This document shows, piece by piece, positions 25,697-35,371 of a stretch of DNA of 47,851 nt (positions are counted from its first letter, which is position 1; every line of letters begins with the position of its first letter). The notes under the pieces were generated by a model that ran no database searches, was not told the DNA's origin, and saw only the letters and a program-made list of their open reading frames with translations. Position numbers and translations under genes: made by a program. Origin of the DNA: an uncultured Actinomycetes bacterium (GTDB lineage: Bacteria > Actinomycetota > Thermoleophilia > Miltoncostaeales > Miltoncostaeaceae). Location: assembly GCA_937871165.1 (NCBI GenBank), contig CALMXK010000170.1:1-47851 (forward strand), in the 5' to 3' direction.

Positions 25697-27025
25697 GTGA
25701 GTGACATTCAGGACATCCCGATCGTCGTAGTTGGCGATCACGACGACCGTACCGTGGAGCAGCTCATGCGCTGCGTGCAGGCCACCGACGACGCCCGCGG
25801 CGCACTGTGCGCAGACGGACACGTGGGCTACAGCCAGCCGATCGGCGGCGTGGTCGCCTACACCGAGCACATCAGCCCGTCCGGCGTCGGGTACGACATC
25901 GGCTGCGGCAACACCGCCATCCGTCTCGCCCTGAACGCCGACGACATCCGTACCGACATGCGCGCCATCATGGACCAGGTCTGCGCCACCGTGTCGTTCG
26001 GCGTCGGCCGTCAGGCAAACGCGCAGGTGGACCACGCGGTACTCGAGGCCATCGCCCAGAGCCCCGTCGGGGGACAGCGGCAGATGACGGACCTGGCGGC
26101 CAAGCAACTCTCGACCGTCGGCTCGGGCAACCACTACGTGGACATCTTCAGCGACGAAGATGGACTGGTGTGGGTGGGCGTGCACTTCGGGTCGCGTGGC
26201 TTCGGCCACCGTACCGCGTCCGGGTTCCTGTCACTTGCGGAAGGCAAGCGGTTCACCGATCGCGCAACCGACGGGGAGATGGACAGCCCGCCGGTGCTCT
26301 TCCACGTCGACAGCCAGCTTGGGCAGGACTACATCGCTGCGATGACGCTTGCGGGTGACTACGCCCGCGCCGGGCGTCAGATCGTGTGCGACCAGGTGCG
26401 CCGGATCCTCGGAGCCGACGTCATCGATACGGTCGAGAACCACCACAACTACGCATGGAAGGAGGAGCACAACGGGCAGTCGATGTGGGTGGTGCGCAAG
26501 GGAGCGACTCCGGCGTGGCCGGGTCAGCGCGGCTTCGTGGGCGCCTCCATGGGTGAGGACGCGGTGATCATCGAGGGTGTCGACGGTGCGCAGGCGGCGT
26601 CGCTGATGTACTCGACGGTGCACGGCGCGGGCCGTGCCATGTCGCGTACCAAGGCGGCTGGCAAGGTCCGTTCGGTTCGCTCCTGCGGTGTGCGCGACTG
26701 TGACTTCTGGATGACCGGTGGGCAGTACCACGCCGCCATCAAGGAGGGAGCGACGCCACACTGCCCGGAGCACCCGGACGCACGGCTCAACAAGTCGATG
26801 CGTCAGGTCTCGCCGGGAGCAATCGACTACACGAAGGTCACCGACGAGCTGGCGCGCAAGGGCATCGAGTTGCGTGGCGGCGGGGCCGACGAGGCGCCCG
26901 CGGCGTACAAGCGGCTGGACCAGGTGCTCGGCTGGCACGACACGTCGGTGCGGGTTCTGCACCGGTTGACCCCGATCGGGGTCGCAATGGCGGGACCGGG
27001 GGTCGCGGACCCGTACAAGGACTGA
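25697..27025 (+). CDS. rtcB: RtcB-family RNA ligase
   Basis: This 442-residue protein belongs to the RtcB family, which joins RNA 3'-phosphate or 2',3'-cyclic phosphate ends to 5'-OH ends using GTP and Mn(II). The active-site set is complete: Asp and Cys in GYDIGCGNTA, His in GSGNHYVDI, His in VHFGSRGFGH, the pair in VENHHNYAW, and the guanylated His in YSTVHGAGRAMSR. A later Cys cluster (CGVRDCDFW, HCPEHPDARL) is unusual and might hold metal. I choose the GTG at 25697, ten bases after AAGGAA; GTG 25688 is too close to it. No RNA repair partner such as RtcA or archease lies nearby. The gap 25432-25696 shows no other gene. Confidence 0.9.
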   Translation: MSDIQDIPIVVVGDHDDRTVEQLMRCVQATDDARGALCADGHVGYSQPIGGVVAYTEHISPSGVGYDIGCGNTAIRLALNADDIRTDMRAIMDQVCATVSFGVGRQANAQVDHAVLEAIAQSPVGGQRQMTDLAAKQLSTVGSGNHYVDIFSDEDGLVWVGVHFGSRGFGHRTASGFLSLAEGKRFTDRATDGEMDSPPVLFHVDSQLGQDYIAAMTLAGDYARAGRQIVCDQVRRILGADVIDTVENHHNYAWKEEHNGQSMWVVRKGATPAWPGQRGFVGASMGEDAVIIEGVDGAQAASLMYSTVHGAGRAMSRTKAAGKVRSVRSCGVRDCDFWMTGGQYHAAIKEGATPHCPEHPDARLNKSMRQVSPGAIDYTKVTDELARKGIELRGGGADEAPAAYKRLDQVLGWHDTSVRVLHRLTPIGVAMAGPGVADPYKD

Positions 27026-27031
27026 CGATCG

Positions 27032-27059
27032 GTGGAGGGGTTCGAGGGAGCCCCTCCAC
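27032..27059. terminator. Hairpin between convergent rtcB and lipoprotein genes
   Basis: GTGGAGGGG (27032-27040) pairs with CCCCTCCAC (27051-27059) over a 10-base loop, seven bases past the rtcB stop. There is no T-run; it can serve both convergent genes. Confidence 0.6.
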
Positions 27060-27082
27060 TCCCGCTCAGGTCCGCCGCGCGG

Positions 27083-27781
27083 CTACGGGGCGATCACCAC
27101 CGGGATGGCGCCGACCTCGCCCGAGTCGGTCTCAAGTCCCACGCCCCCGCGAACCAGGATGACAACGGTGTCGCCGGGGTGGGCGGCGCTCAAGTCGAGC
27201 GTCACGGTGTACGGCTTCGGTGTGGCGAGCGAGCCGCCCATGGCAAGGGCGGTGTCGAGTTCGGTCCCCGCGTCGCCCGCGACGAACGCCGTCACGTTCA
27301 CCGCGCCTTCGAAGCCTCGGGCCGTGCCGCGCACCGTCACCGGTCCGGCGGGCACGGTCGCTCCGGCGGCCGGGACGGTGATCGAGGCGTTGTCGTTCGC
27401 GGCGCCGATCAGGTACCACGAACCGGTTGAGCCGAGCTGACGAAGCAGCAGTGTGCTGCGCACAATCGGCGGTCCGCTGCCGCCCTCGCCCATGAACTGC
27501 AGCGCGATCTCGCCGCTTCGGGCGTCGCCTGCCTGGAAGGCGCCGAGGCTCACCGGCACGTCGAGCGCGTTGGTGACGAAGTCCTCAGCTGCCAGCTCCG
27601 GACTTGCGAACTGCACATCCACCGCCGGCCAGATCGCCGGCTGCTCCAAGGCGGGTGTCGTGGGAGTGGTGGTCGTCGGTGTCGTGGTCGACCCGCTCGG
27701 CGACGAGTCCCCGCATCCGACCGCGAGTCCAAGGGCTCCGACGACGATGACGCATGAGCGTGCGAGGCGACGGGAGATCAT
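27083..27781 (-). CDS. Lipoprotein with Gmad2-like immunoglobulin domain
   Basis: This 232-residue lipoprotein has a signal peptide with lipobox LAVGC (Cys near residue 23), then a Thr/Pro-rich spacer (TTTPTTTTPTTP). Two globular parts follow: about 50-130 (VQFASPELAAEDFVTNAL... STGSWYLIGA, a germination-protein-like region) and 135-232 (NASITVPAAGATVPAGPVTVRGTARGFEGAVNVTAF), which reads as a Gmad2 immunoglobulin-like domain. Such domains sit with GerMN in spore-germination or envelope lipoproteins; no sporulation genes are here. Start ATG 27781 follows GGAGGAGT. It probably lies on the outer face of the membrane; the function is unknown. It is followed by an rtcB-convergent hairpin. Confidence 0.75.
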   Translation of the reverse strand: MISRRLARSCVIVVGALGLAVGCGDSSPSGSTTTPTTTTPTTPALEQPAIWPAVDVQFASPELAAEDFVTNALDVPVSLGAFQAGDARSGEIALQFMGEGGSGPPIVRSTLLLRQLGSTGSWYLIGAANDNASITVPAAGATVPAGPVTVRGTARGFEGAVNVTAFVAGDAGTELDTALAMGGSLATPKPYTVTLDLSAAHPGDTVVILVRGGVGLETDSGEVGAIPVVIAP

Positions 27782-27851
27782 GACTCCTCCTTTGATGGTC
27801 GGGCGGGTGCATCGCACCCGCCCCGCCATCCCTCATTGTGTCACTGCGTCG

Positions 27852-30800
27852 CTACGGTTTCGCCCCCGCTCGATCCGCGAGCGCTTTGGCCCGGGCGAGT
27901 GCGGTGCGGAAGGCCTTCAGGTGCTTGGCCGCGGCCTCGAAGTCTCCGGCGCCGAACGCCTTCTGGTAGGCGTCGAACTCGGCGCTCGCCTGCTGCACCA
28001 GCTGGCTGATGGTCGCCGACGAACCACCGGTCGACGGCTCGGTCGGCGTGACGATCGGTGCTTCACCGCTGCCGCCAAGGGCCAGATCGAGCGCCTGCGC
28101 AAATGTCGGCGCCGAGAACACCTGGCCGTCGCCGAAGCTCACGATCACCTTCCAGAGGGTCGGAAGTGAATCGTTCGTCGAATCCAGATACAGGGGCTGG
28201 ACGTACAACAACCCGTTGCCAACGGGCACCACGATCGTGTTGCCGCGAACGACCGAGTCCTTGCGAATGCCGATCTCGCTGGACAGCGATTCGTTCTTCG
28301 CAACGTTGCCGGTGAAGGTGTCGAGGGAATCGAGCGGATCGGTCTGGTCGTTTCGGAAACGCAGCAGGATGGTGCGGCCGAACTGCGCGCCCTTCGCATC
28401 ATCCGGATCGTTGATCACGGCGAGCCATCCGGAGAAGCCGATGCCGCGACCGCTGACCGCCGGTTTGTACGACTGCACCGCGACGAAGCGCTCCTCGGTG
28501 TCGCCGGGAAGGACCGCGTAGGTGTAGCGGATCGGCGACACGATGCTCTCACCCTGGACGCCGGGCCCGTATGCCTCTTCCGTGGGTGCCCATGCCTCGT
28601 CACCGTTGTAGAAGGCGTCCGTGTCGGTCACGTGGAACCGTTGCGTGGCTTCGGCCACCACGTTCAGGCCAGTCTCCCCGAGGCGAAGGTGCTTGCGCAA
28701 CGACTGCGGAAGCTTGTCGCCGGGGGTGAACAGGTTCGGGTACACCGCCCGCCACGCCTTCGTGATCGGCTCTGCGTCATCCAGCACGTACAGGTGCGTC
28801 TCGCCGGAGTACGCGTCCATCACAGCCATCGCCGACTGGCGGATGTAGCGGACCCCGCCCGAGAAGGCGACCGCGTACGGGTACTGGTCGGTGGAGGCGT
28901 AGACGGGCGCCATGACAAACAGGCGTCCCTCTTCGGCCACGAAGTACGGGTCCTCGTCGATCGTCAGGAACGGAGCGATCTCCTTGAGACGGGAGGTGAT
29001 GTCCCGGTACAGCAGCAGCCCGGAATTCTCATCCGCCGGGTCGCCGCCGGTGGCGTTCCACACCTTGCGGCCACCGCCGATGTAGGGAAGTCCGCCAAGG
29101 TACTGAGTGATGGCGAGACGTCGCCAGCCGGAGCCGATGCGAACCGCGGTGTCGCCCGACCATGTCACGGGCTTGGTGCTGTCGAGGCGGTTGAAGACCG
29201 ACTGTCGGGTGTTGACGATCGACCACGGCATGTCGGATTGCGCGCCGAAGTAGATGGCGCCGTTGTCACCTTCGAACGTCAAGCCGCGCTGTGGGATGCC
29301 GCCCGCGGCCCACAGGGGACGGCCGGTGTTGCGCTCGATCTCGTTGACCGGCGCGAGCACAAGGCCATAGCCGTGCGTGTAGGTGAAGTGCCGTCGCTGG
29401 AAGTCGGTCAGCTTGGAGTAGTCGATCTCACGCCCGATGCTGAAGACGGTCCGCCGCTTGCCGTCCAGGGTGTAGCGGTCCACGTCGACGTCCTGGCAGC
29501 GGTAGAACTGGTTGAAGCTCTGCAGGCGTGAACAGGCCTCGCCGGTCGGCGGGATGTCCAGGAAGCGGATGCTGCCGACCGATGCCGGAGCGGCGGCGAT
29601 CGCCTGCTGTGTGACCGCGGCGCGCTTGTACGGCGCGTCCACGATCTGCGCCGATGCAAGGCCGGTCGCGGCTCGCGTCGCCTCCAACGTTGCGGTGATG
29701 TTCGGGCGTTCGACCTGCAGCCGCGTGCCGCGCAGCACGACGGCGTCGTTGATCGCGGCGCCAACCGGTCCGAGGATCGCCATCAGCGCACAGGTGGCGA
29801 AGGCGGCGACCGGGAGTGCGGTGGACGGTGCGCGGTGGGCCAGGTCGCTGCTTTGGATACCGCCACGGCCCAGGCCGAAGGCGAGCAGCGCGGCGGCGGG
29901 AAGCAACAGCACCAGGAACATCGGTGACGCAACGACGGTCAGGATGACCGCCAGGATCGCCCAGACGCCTCCGACTGCGAGCAGCACCTGCCGTCGGCTC
30001 AGATTGCCGAGCGCCCGGCGCACTGCCGGAATTGCGCTTGCCACCACGCACACACCGATGAGCACGATGACCACCGTGGCGATGCCTCTGGCGGGGATGT
30101 CGATGCTTCGCGTGGCTTTGCCGGCGCCGGCGACCAGTTGGTCACCTCCGATGACGAGGGCGTAGCGGCCGAACCAGTACCGAATGCCGAGCGCGATGAC
30201 GAGCAGCCCGCCGATGATCAACAGGAGCGCACGCACGCGAGTGACGACCAGTTGCGCCGAGCGGTGGTAACCGCCGCCGACCAGGGTCAGCCAGCGAACC
30301 GCGCCGGCGGCTGCGGTGCTGATGAGCGCGAACACGAGCCCTGCGGTGATGATGGCGAGCAGCCCGACGATGGCCGGCTGATCGAACACGTAGAACCCGA
30401 TGTCCTTCTGGAAGACCGGATCCTTCGCGCCGAACGACGTCGCGTTGAACAGCGCGAACAGTTGGTCGCGCATCGCGACGAACTGGCTGATCATCGTGGC
30501 CGCGAACATGCCGAACGCCAGCAGAAACAGGACCAGCGGAAGCGTTCGGTTCCCGCCGAGGGACTTCAATGCGCCGGCGTTTGCACCCAGACGCGCGATC
30601 AGCCACTGGTGAAGCGGAACGTCCACCGCACCGGACTTGGCGGCGCGACGTGCCTTGGGGACGCGCCACGCAAGCAGCATGGGAATGGCGAACACGAGGG
30701 CGGTGAGAATGCCGACCACGCCGAGCCACACGTTGGTGTGCCAGCGCTTCGCATAGACGTCGGCGATGCCGATTCCGTCATAGAACGCCGACTTGACCGT

Positions 30801-30935
30801 GATCTCCGCCCCCACCTGCAACGCGATGCGCCCGAGGATGAGTGCGACGATGATCCAGACCACCAGCGTCGCCGGCGAGCGGCGGTGTTTGCCTGGCATT
30901 GGCATGTCGATGACGGTATCCGGGTCGTTGTTCAT
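27852..30935 (-). CDS. UPF0182 giant membrane protein
   Basis: This 1027-residue protein has about seven membrane segments in its first third (for example TLVVWIIVALILGRIALQVG and LPLVLFLLAFGMFAATMIS), followed by a large extracytoplasmic region. Family hallmarks are DPVFQKDIGFYVFDQP, RPNITATLEATRAATGL, RFLDIPPTG, YRCQDVDVDRYTLDGKRR, FTYTHGYGLVLAPVNE, SIVNTRQSVFNRLD, YSGETHLYVLDD and RGNTIVVPVGNGLLYVQPLY. The C-terminal 90 residues form a Ser/Thr-rich linker plus a helical tail (FDAYQKAFGAGDFEAAAKHL). UPF0182 proteins are widespread in actinobacteria and cyanobacteria; their function is unknown. Transcribed towards the lipoprotein gene (70-base gap), so they may share a transcript. Confidence 0.92.
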   Translation of the reverse strand: MNNDPDTVIDMPMPGKHRRSPATLVVWIIVALILGRIALQVGAEITVKSAFYDGIGIADVYAKRWHTNVWLGVVGILTALVFAIPMLLAWRVPKARRAAKSGAVDVPLHQWLIARLGANAGALKSLGGNRTLPLVLFLLAFGMFAATMISQFVAMRDQLFALFNATSFGAKDPVFQKDIGFYVFDQPAIVGLLAIITAGLVFALISTAAAGAVRWLTLVGGGYHRSAQLVVTRVRALLLIIGGLLVIALGIRYWFGRYALVIGGDQLVAGAGKATRSIDIPARGIATVVIVLIGVCVVASAIPAVRRALGNLSRRQVLLAVGGVWAILAVILTVVASPMFLVLLLPAAALLAFGLGRGGIQSSDLAHRAPSTALPVAAFATCALMAILGPVGAAINDAVVLRGTRLQVERPNITATLEATRAATGLASAQIVDAPYKRAAVTQQAIAAAPASVGSIRFLDIPPTGEACSRLQSFNQFYRCQDVDVDRYTLDGKRRTVFSIGREIDYSKLTDFQRRHFTYTHGYGLVLAPVNEIERNTGRPLWAAGGIPQRGLTFEGDNGAIYFGAQSDMPWSIVNTRQSVFNRLDSTKPVTWSGDTAVRIGSGWRRLAITQYLGGLPYIGGGRKVWNATGGDPADENSGLLLYRDITSRLKEIAPFLTIDEDPYFVAEEGRLFVMAPVYASTDQYPYAVAFSGGVRYIRQSAMAVMDAYSGETHLYVLDDAEPITKAWRAVYPNLFTPGDKLPQSLRKHLRLGETGLNVVAEATQRFHVTDTDAFYNGDEAWAPTEEAYGPGVQGESIVSPIRYTYAVLPGDTEERFVAVQSYKPAVSGRGIGFSGWLAVINDPDDAKGAQFGRTILLRFRNDQTDPLDSLDTFTGNVAKNESLSSEIGIRKDSVVRGNTIVVPVGNGLLYVQPLYLDSTNDSLPTLWKVIVSFGDGQVFSAPTFAQALDLALGGSGEAPIVTPTEPSTGGSSATISQLVQQASAEFDAYQKAFGAGDFEAAAKHLKAFRTALARAKALADRAGAKP

Positions 30936-31029
30936 GGCGCGATTGTGGCAGAACCGCCATCCCAGACGGCCGACGCCTGTCAGGTGCGCTCACGCATCCG
31001 GTGAGCGGCCGGTCAAGTACGCTCGGACG

Positions 31030-31602
<573 letters not shown>

Positions 31603-31713
31603 GGCGCCACGAAGTCCGCAACGTGCGTCATTTCGGTCGCCGGTATGAACCCTGCCGGCCGGTTCGGGCAATACCGTTCGTATGGACATGGGCGACCACG
31701 CGGGATCGATGAG

Positions 31714-32988
31714 ATGAGCGGGCGGCGACCGCCACCGCGGGGCGCTGGCCGAGCTCGCCAAACGCGCGCCCCAACGTCGCCGCGGTCGTCGAGTCGCTCC
31801 ACCGGCAGGCCTCCGCCACGGTCCACTGCGCGGCGCAGGCGGCCAAGTCGAGCGCGGGTTCGGCTGCGAAGGCTCGGCGCAGCGGCGTTCATCGCCGTCG
31901 TCGCGATGCTCACCGCGAGCCTGCTCACGCGTGGGGGCTCGGTCGGTGAGGCGACCACGGCGACCGTCACAGCGCCACTTGGGGTCACGCCCCCGCCGGC
32001 CAAGGGCACCCCAATCGCGCTCACGCGTGAGATCGAGGTCGCCGCGGTTGGCGATCTGGTGATGGGGGCTTCCCCGTACGGGCTGCCGAGCGACGGTGGA
32101 GCGTCGCTGTTTTCGTCGGTCAAGTCGCTCCTGGTCGGTGACGTCGTGATGGCGAACCTGGAGGGCACCCTCTCGACCGGTGGCGCGTCAAAGTGCGGTG
32201 ACACCCCGTCGACCAACTGTTACGCGTTCCAGACCCCGCCCGGGTACGTGCGGTGGCTGCGCGAGGGCGGCATCACGCTCGTCAACTTGGCCAACAACCA
32301 CTCGGCCGACTTCGGCGAGGCTGCACGTCAGCAAACGCACACGGTGCTGCACGACGCCGGGATCGCCGCGGCGGGCCAGCCGGAAGGAACGATCACCTAC
32401 ATGCAACGGGCCGGTGGCACGGTGGCGGCCATCGGTTTCGGGTTCAACCAGCAGATGAACTCGCTCCTTGATCTGGATCGGGCCCGCGCGATCGTGGAGG
32501 AGGCTGCCCGGCACGCCGGAGTCGTCATCGTGACGATGCACGTCGGCGCCGAGGGCAGCTCCGCGCAGCACCTGACCTTCCAGACGGAGATGTTCCTGGG
32601 TGAGAACCGGGGCAACCCCGTGCAGTTCGCCCGCGCCATGGTGGATGCCGGCGCTGACCTGGTCGTCGGTCACGGTCCGCACGTGATGCGTGCGATGGAG
32701 GTGCGGAAGGGACGGCTGATCGCGTACAGCCTCGGCAACTTCATGGGATACGCCACGTTCAACCTGAGCGGGCCGAGCGGCCAGAGCGGTGTGCTTCGCG
32801 TGCGACTTGCCACGGACGGTCGTCTGCTTGGCGGCAAGCTCACGTCGCTGGGGCTGTACGGCAAGGGCGTGCCGGCTCCGGGCGGGCAGTCGGTCGCCAC
32901 TGTGCGTGCGCTGACGGCCGCTGACCTCGATGTGAGCGGTGTGACGATGACTGCCGACGGCACAATCGCGGAAGCGGCAGCGCAGTAG
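31714..32988 (+). CDS. CapA-family exported metallophosphatase-fold protein, copy 1
   Basis: This 424-residue protein has a long Arg/Pro-rich cytoplasmic N-terminus (about 1-65), one membrane anchor (LGAAAFIAVVAMLTASLL) and an extracellular CapA/PGA-synthesis domain. The domain shows AAVGDLVMGASPYGLPSDGG, DVVMANLEGTL, LVNLANNHSADFG, IGFGFN, VIVTMHVGAEG, ADLVVGHGPHVMRAMEV and LIAYSLGNFMGY, which supply the Asp, Asn and His metal ligands of the calcineurin-like fold. CapA proteins act in poly-gamma-glutamate capsule making or release. No capB/capC synthase genes are near, so another role is possible. It is followed directly by a related gene. The start is uncertain among several in-frame codons. 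Confidence 0.82.
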   Translation: MSGRRPPPRGAGRARQTRAPTSPRSSSRSTGRPPPRSTARRRRPSRARVRLRRLGAAAFIAVVAMLTASLLTRGGSVGEATTATVTAPLGVTPPPAKGTPIALTREIEVAAVGDLVMGASPYGLPSDGGASLFSSVKSLLVGDVVMANLEGTLSTGGASKCGDTPSTNCYAFQTPPGYVRWLREGGITLVNLANNHSADFGEAARQQTHTVLHDAGIAAAGQPEGTITYMQRAGGTVAAIGFGFNQQMNSLLDLDRARAIVEEAARHAGVVIVTMHVGAEGSSAQHLTFQTEMFLGENRGNPVQFARAMVDAGADLVVGHGPHVMRAMEVRKGRLIAYSLGNFMGYATFNLSGPSGQSGVLRVRLATDGRLLGGKLTSLGLYGKGVPAPGGQSVATVRALTAADLDVSGVTMTADGTIAEAAAQ

Positions 32989-33020
32989 GCCGTTCCGTGG
33001 CGCAGTGTTCGTCTGCAAGT

Positions 33021-34136
33021 ATGGCGCGCATGGTTTGCGTGACCACACGCGGGCGCCGTTGCACATCCGCGATCGTCATTGCGATGATCGTGGCGGCTGT
33101 GGCACCGGCGCGCGTGGTGGCGAGCACGACAGTGACGCCACCGCCACCTGCAGGCACGCCGATCCAGTTGACGCGCGATCTAACCGTCACGGCGGTGGGC
33201 GACCTGGTGATGGGCAGTCGACCGTATGGTCTTCCCAGCGACGGTGGACGATCGCTGTTCACGCGGGTCAAGCCGCTCCTTGTCGGCGACATCGTGATGG
33301 CGAACTTGGAAGGCACGCTCGCAAGCAGCGGTCGATCCAAGTGCGGGCCGTCGTCCGGACCGTACTGCTTCGCCTTCCGTACCCCGTCGAGCTACGCCCA
33401 GTGGCTGCCCAAGGCTGGCATCGACGTGGTGAACGTCGCAAACAACCACATCGACGATTTCGGCCTGATCGGTCGTCGCCAGACGCGTGCCAACCTCAAC
33501 CGCGTCGGGGTGCGCCATACCGGCTGGCCGGGGTCGATCGCCTACATGCAAACAGCCGGCGGCACGGTGGCGGTCATCGGCTTCGGATTCGAGCGCAAGA
33601 ACCAGAACACGATCTTGAATCTGCCGGCGGCTCGGGCGCTTGTTGCCGAGGCTGCTGCGCACGCCGGGGTCGTGATCGTCACCATGCATAGCGGCGCCGA
33701 GGGGCGAACCGCACAGCACCTGACTTTTCGCCGTGAGATCTTCCTGGGCGAAAACCGCGGCAACCCGACGGCCTTCGCACGCGCGATGGTCGACGCGGGT
33801 GCGGACCTGGTGGTCGGGCATGGCCCCCACGTGATGCGCGCGATGGAGCTCTACAAGGGACGACTGATCGCCTACAGCATGGGCAACTTCATGGGCTACG
33901 CGGTGTTCAACATCAGCGGTGTGAGCGGCCAAAGCGGCGTCTTGTCGGTCACCCTGGCGCCGGACGGGCACCTGGTCGGCGGAAAGTTGCGCCCGATCAG
34001 GCTCGTGGGACGCGGTGTGCCGGTGCCGGGCGGAACCTCGGTCGCGAAGGTGCGGGCACTCACTGCGCAGGACCTCGGTGGGCGTGGCGCGCGCATCGCG
34101 GCCGACGGCTCCATCGCAGGTGCGCCGACTCCCTAG
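33021..34136 (+). CDS. CapA-family exported metallophosphatase-fold protein, copy 2
   Basis: This 371-residue paralogue of the preceding protein has a signal peptide (SAIVIAMIVAAVAPARVVAS) instead of a membrane anchor with a long basic tail. All domain motifs are kept: VTAVGDLVMGSRPYGLPSDG, DIVMANLEGTL, VNVANNHIDDFG, IGFGFERKN, VIVTMHSGAEG, LVVGHGPHVMRAMEL and LIAYSMGNFMGYAVF. The two differ mainly in their N-termini and in the loop after the Asn motif, so this looks like a tandem duplication with separation into anchored and secreted forms. It lies 32 bases after copy 1 on the same strand, probably one operon. Confidence 0.82.
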   Translation: MARMVCVTTRGRRCTSAIVIAMIVAAVAPARVVASTTVTPPPPAGTPIQLTRDLTVTAVGDLVMGSRPYGLPSDGGRSLFTRVKPLLVGDIVMANLEGTLASSGRSKCGPSSGPYCFAFRTPSSYAQWLPKAGIDVVNVANNHIDDFGLIGRRQTRANLNRVGVRHTGWPGSIAYMQTAGGTVAVIGFGFERKNQNTILNLPAARALVAEAAAHAGVVIVTMHSGAEGRTAQHLTFRREIFLGENRGNPTAFARAMVDAGADLVVGHGPHVMRAMELYKGRLIAYSMGNFMGYAVFNISGVSGQSGVLSVTLAPDGHLVGGKLRPIRLVGRGVPVPGGTSVAKVRALTAQDLGGRGARIAADGSIAGAPTP

Positions 34137-34182
34137 CGTCGTGCGCCGCGGCGCGCGTCACGGTTTGCGGGTCGCCGGACGC

Positions 34183-34437
34183 TCAGCAACCGGTGCCGCA
34201 TGCCATGGCCTTGGAACGCACGCGCCGCCTGACGATCACCACGGCGATGGCCGCTGCGGCGAAGACCCCGGTCGCCACCCAGGCGCCATTCACGGCCGAA
34301 CCGATTGCTGCAAACGTTCCAAGCACGATGAGGTTCGCAAGCACACAAGGGGCACAGACAAGCCCGGACAGCGCAGCCCTGCGCACCTCACGCGCGCGCC
34401 CGGGCTGCTCGGTGTCCTTGGCAACGGGTTCGTTCAA
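34183..34437 (-). CDS. Small two-helix membrane protein with cysteine pairs
   Basis: This 84-residue protein has a TTG start at 34437. It has a charged N-terminus (MNEPVAKDTEQPGRAREVRR), a first membrane helix opening with C-A-P-C (LVCAPCVLANLIVLGTFAAIG), a second helix (GAWVATGVFAAAAIAVVIV), and a basic tail ending A-C-G-T-G-C. Cysteine pairs at the membrane face and the C-terminus suggest metal binding or redox chemistry, as in small Mer-type proteins, but I cannot assign a family. The start has no clear ribosome site. It converges with the second CapA gene. Confidence 0.55.
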   Translation of the reverse strand: MNEPVAKDTEQPGRAREVRRAALSGLVCAPCVLANLIVLGTFAAIGSAVNGAWVATGVFAAAAIAVVIVRRRVRSKAMACGTGC

Positions 34438-34530
34438 CGCGGGTCCGGATCAACGACGGGTGTTGCGACCGTGTGACACTCGATCATCGTCGGTGTCACG
34501 GGCACCACCAATGCAACCGCTTCGCCATCG

Positions 34531-34713
34531 TCACAAACCGCGGGTCGTGCGGCGGACCGTCTGCAGCAGCTGCAATCCGGTGAACCCGAGACGCGTGATC
34601 TTGCGTGCGGTTTTGCGCCGTACCTTCCAACGTCGCGCCAGTACCCAACTCGCCGGAGCTTCGACGAGTGGGCGCAGCACGAGCAGCGTGGCAGTCACGA
34701 ATCGATTTGGCAT
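34531..34713 (-). CDS. Very basic 60-residue protein
   Basis: This small ORF reads MPNRFVTATLLVLRPLVEAP, then WVLARRWKVRRKTARKITRL and LQLLQTVRRTTRGL, with about a quarter of residues Arg or Lys. It follows the 150-residue ORF by 17 bases on the same strand. It may be a small membrane-associated or nucleic-acid-binding protein, but no homologue is recognised and the reading is not secure. Confidence 0.4.
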   Translation of the reverse strand: MPNRFVTATLLVLRPLVEAPASWVLARRWKVRRKTARKITRLGFTGLQLLQTVRRTTRGL

Positions 34714-34730
34714 CGGCGGTGGCCTGAGAC

Positions 34731-35183
34731 TCAGATTCGGATCGAACGCTCGGTACTGGTGACAGCACCGTTGAGCGGCTCCGTCACTTCTTCAGTGTGC
34801 TCCTCGACGACCACAATCGACTGTGCATTCTTGCGCCGACGGCGTGCAACGACGGCGCCAATGGCCACTGCCACCGCAGACAGCACTCCGACCCGGCGCA
34901 ACAGCGAACGGTTGGAGCGTCGTGTCAGGCTGGTGTCAATCGTTTGCGCGACCGAGCGCACCAGTGCACCCACGTCTTCCTGCGCTTTCGCATCGCGAGC
35001 GAGCTTCGCCAATCCGCTCTTCGCATCCTCGTGGGCGAACCGGGCGTAGGTGGCGCGACCCTGGGCGACGGTCTGTGCGAACGCGTCGCGCGTCTTCTTG
35101 TCGCTCAACGCGCGGCGCGTCACATCTGCGAAACGGTCAACGTCAACACTGGGCGTCTTGTCGACAATCCGACTCCAGATCAT
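34731..35183 (-). CDS. Hypothetical protein with one membrane segment
   Basis: This 150-residue protein has a long polar helical N-terminus (MIWSRIVDKTPSVDVDRFAD... FAQTVAQGRATYARFAHEDAKSG), one membrane helix (VGVLSAVAVAIGAVV, about 97-111) followed by an R-R-R-R-K stop-transfer sequence, and an acidic C-terminus (VVVEEHTEEVTEP). A helical, tail-region-anchored protein of this sort could be a stress or envelope protein. No family recognised. It precedes the 60-residue ORF and lies on the same strand as glyA, 188 bases downstream of it. Confidence 0.55.
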   Translation of the reverse strand: MIWSRIVDKTPSVDVDRFADVTRRALSDKKTRDAFAQTVAQGRATYARFAHEDAKSGLAKLARDAKAQEDVGALVRSVAQTIDTSLTRRSNRSLLRRVGVLSAVAVAIGAVVARRRRKNAQSIVVVEEHTEEVTEPLNGAVTSTERSIRI

Positions 35184-35371
35184 TGCGAACCCCTTTCCTG
35201 TGTCAGTGGCCCAACCATAGGCTCAGGAACGGGGAAGAAAAGCCGACAGGTCGCGACGGGACCCGGCGCGTGCATCTTGTGCCGCAGAACATCCACAAGC
35301 CTGTCAAACAGGCGGTACGCGGCGGCTCACCGTCCGCGACCGTGGTCGACAGACGGTGAGCCGAACCTGCA

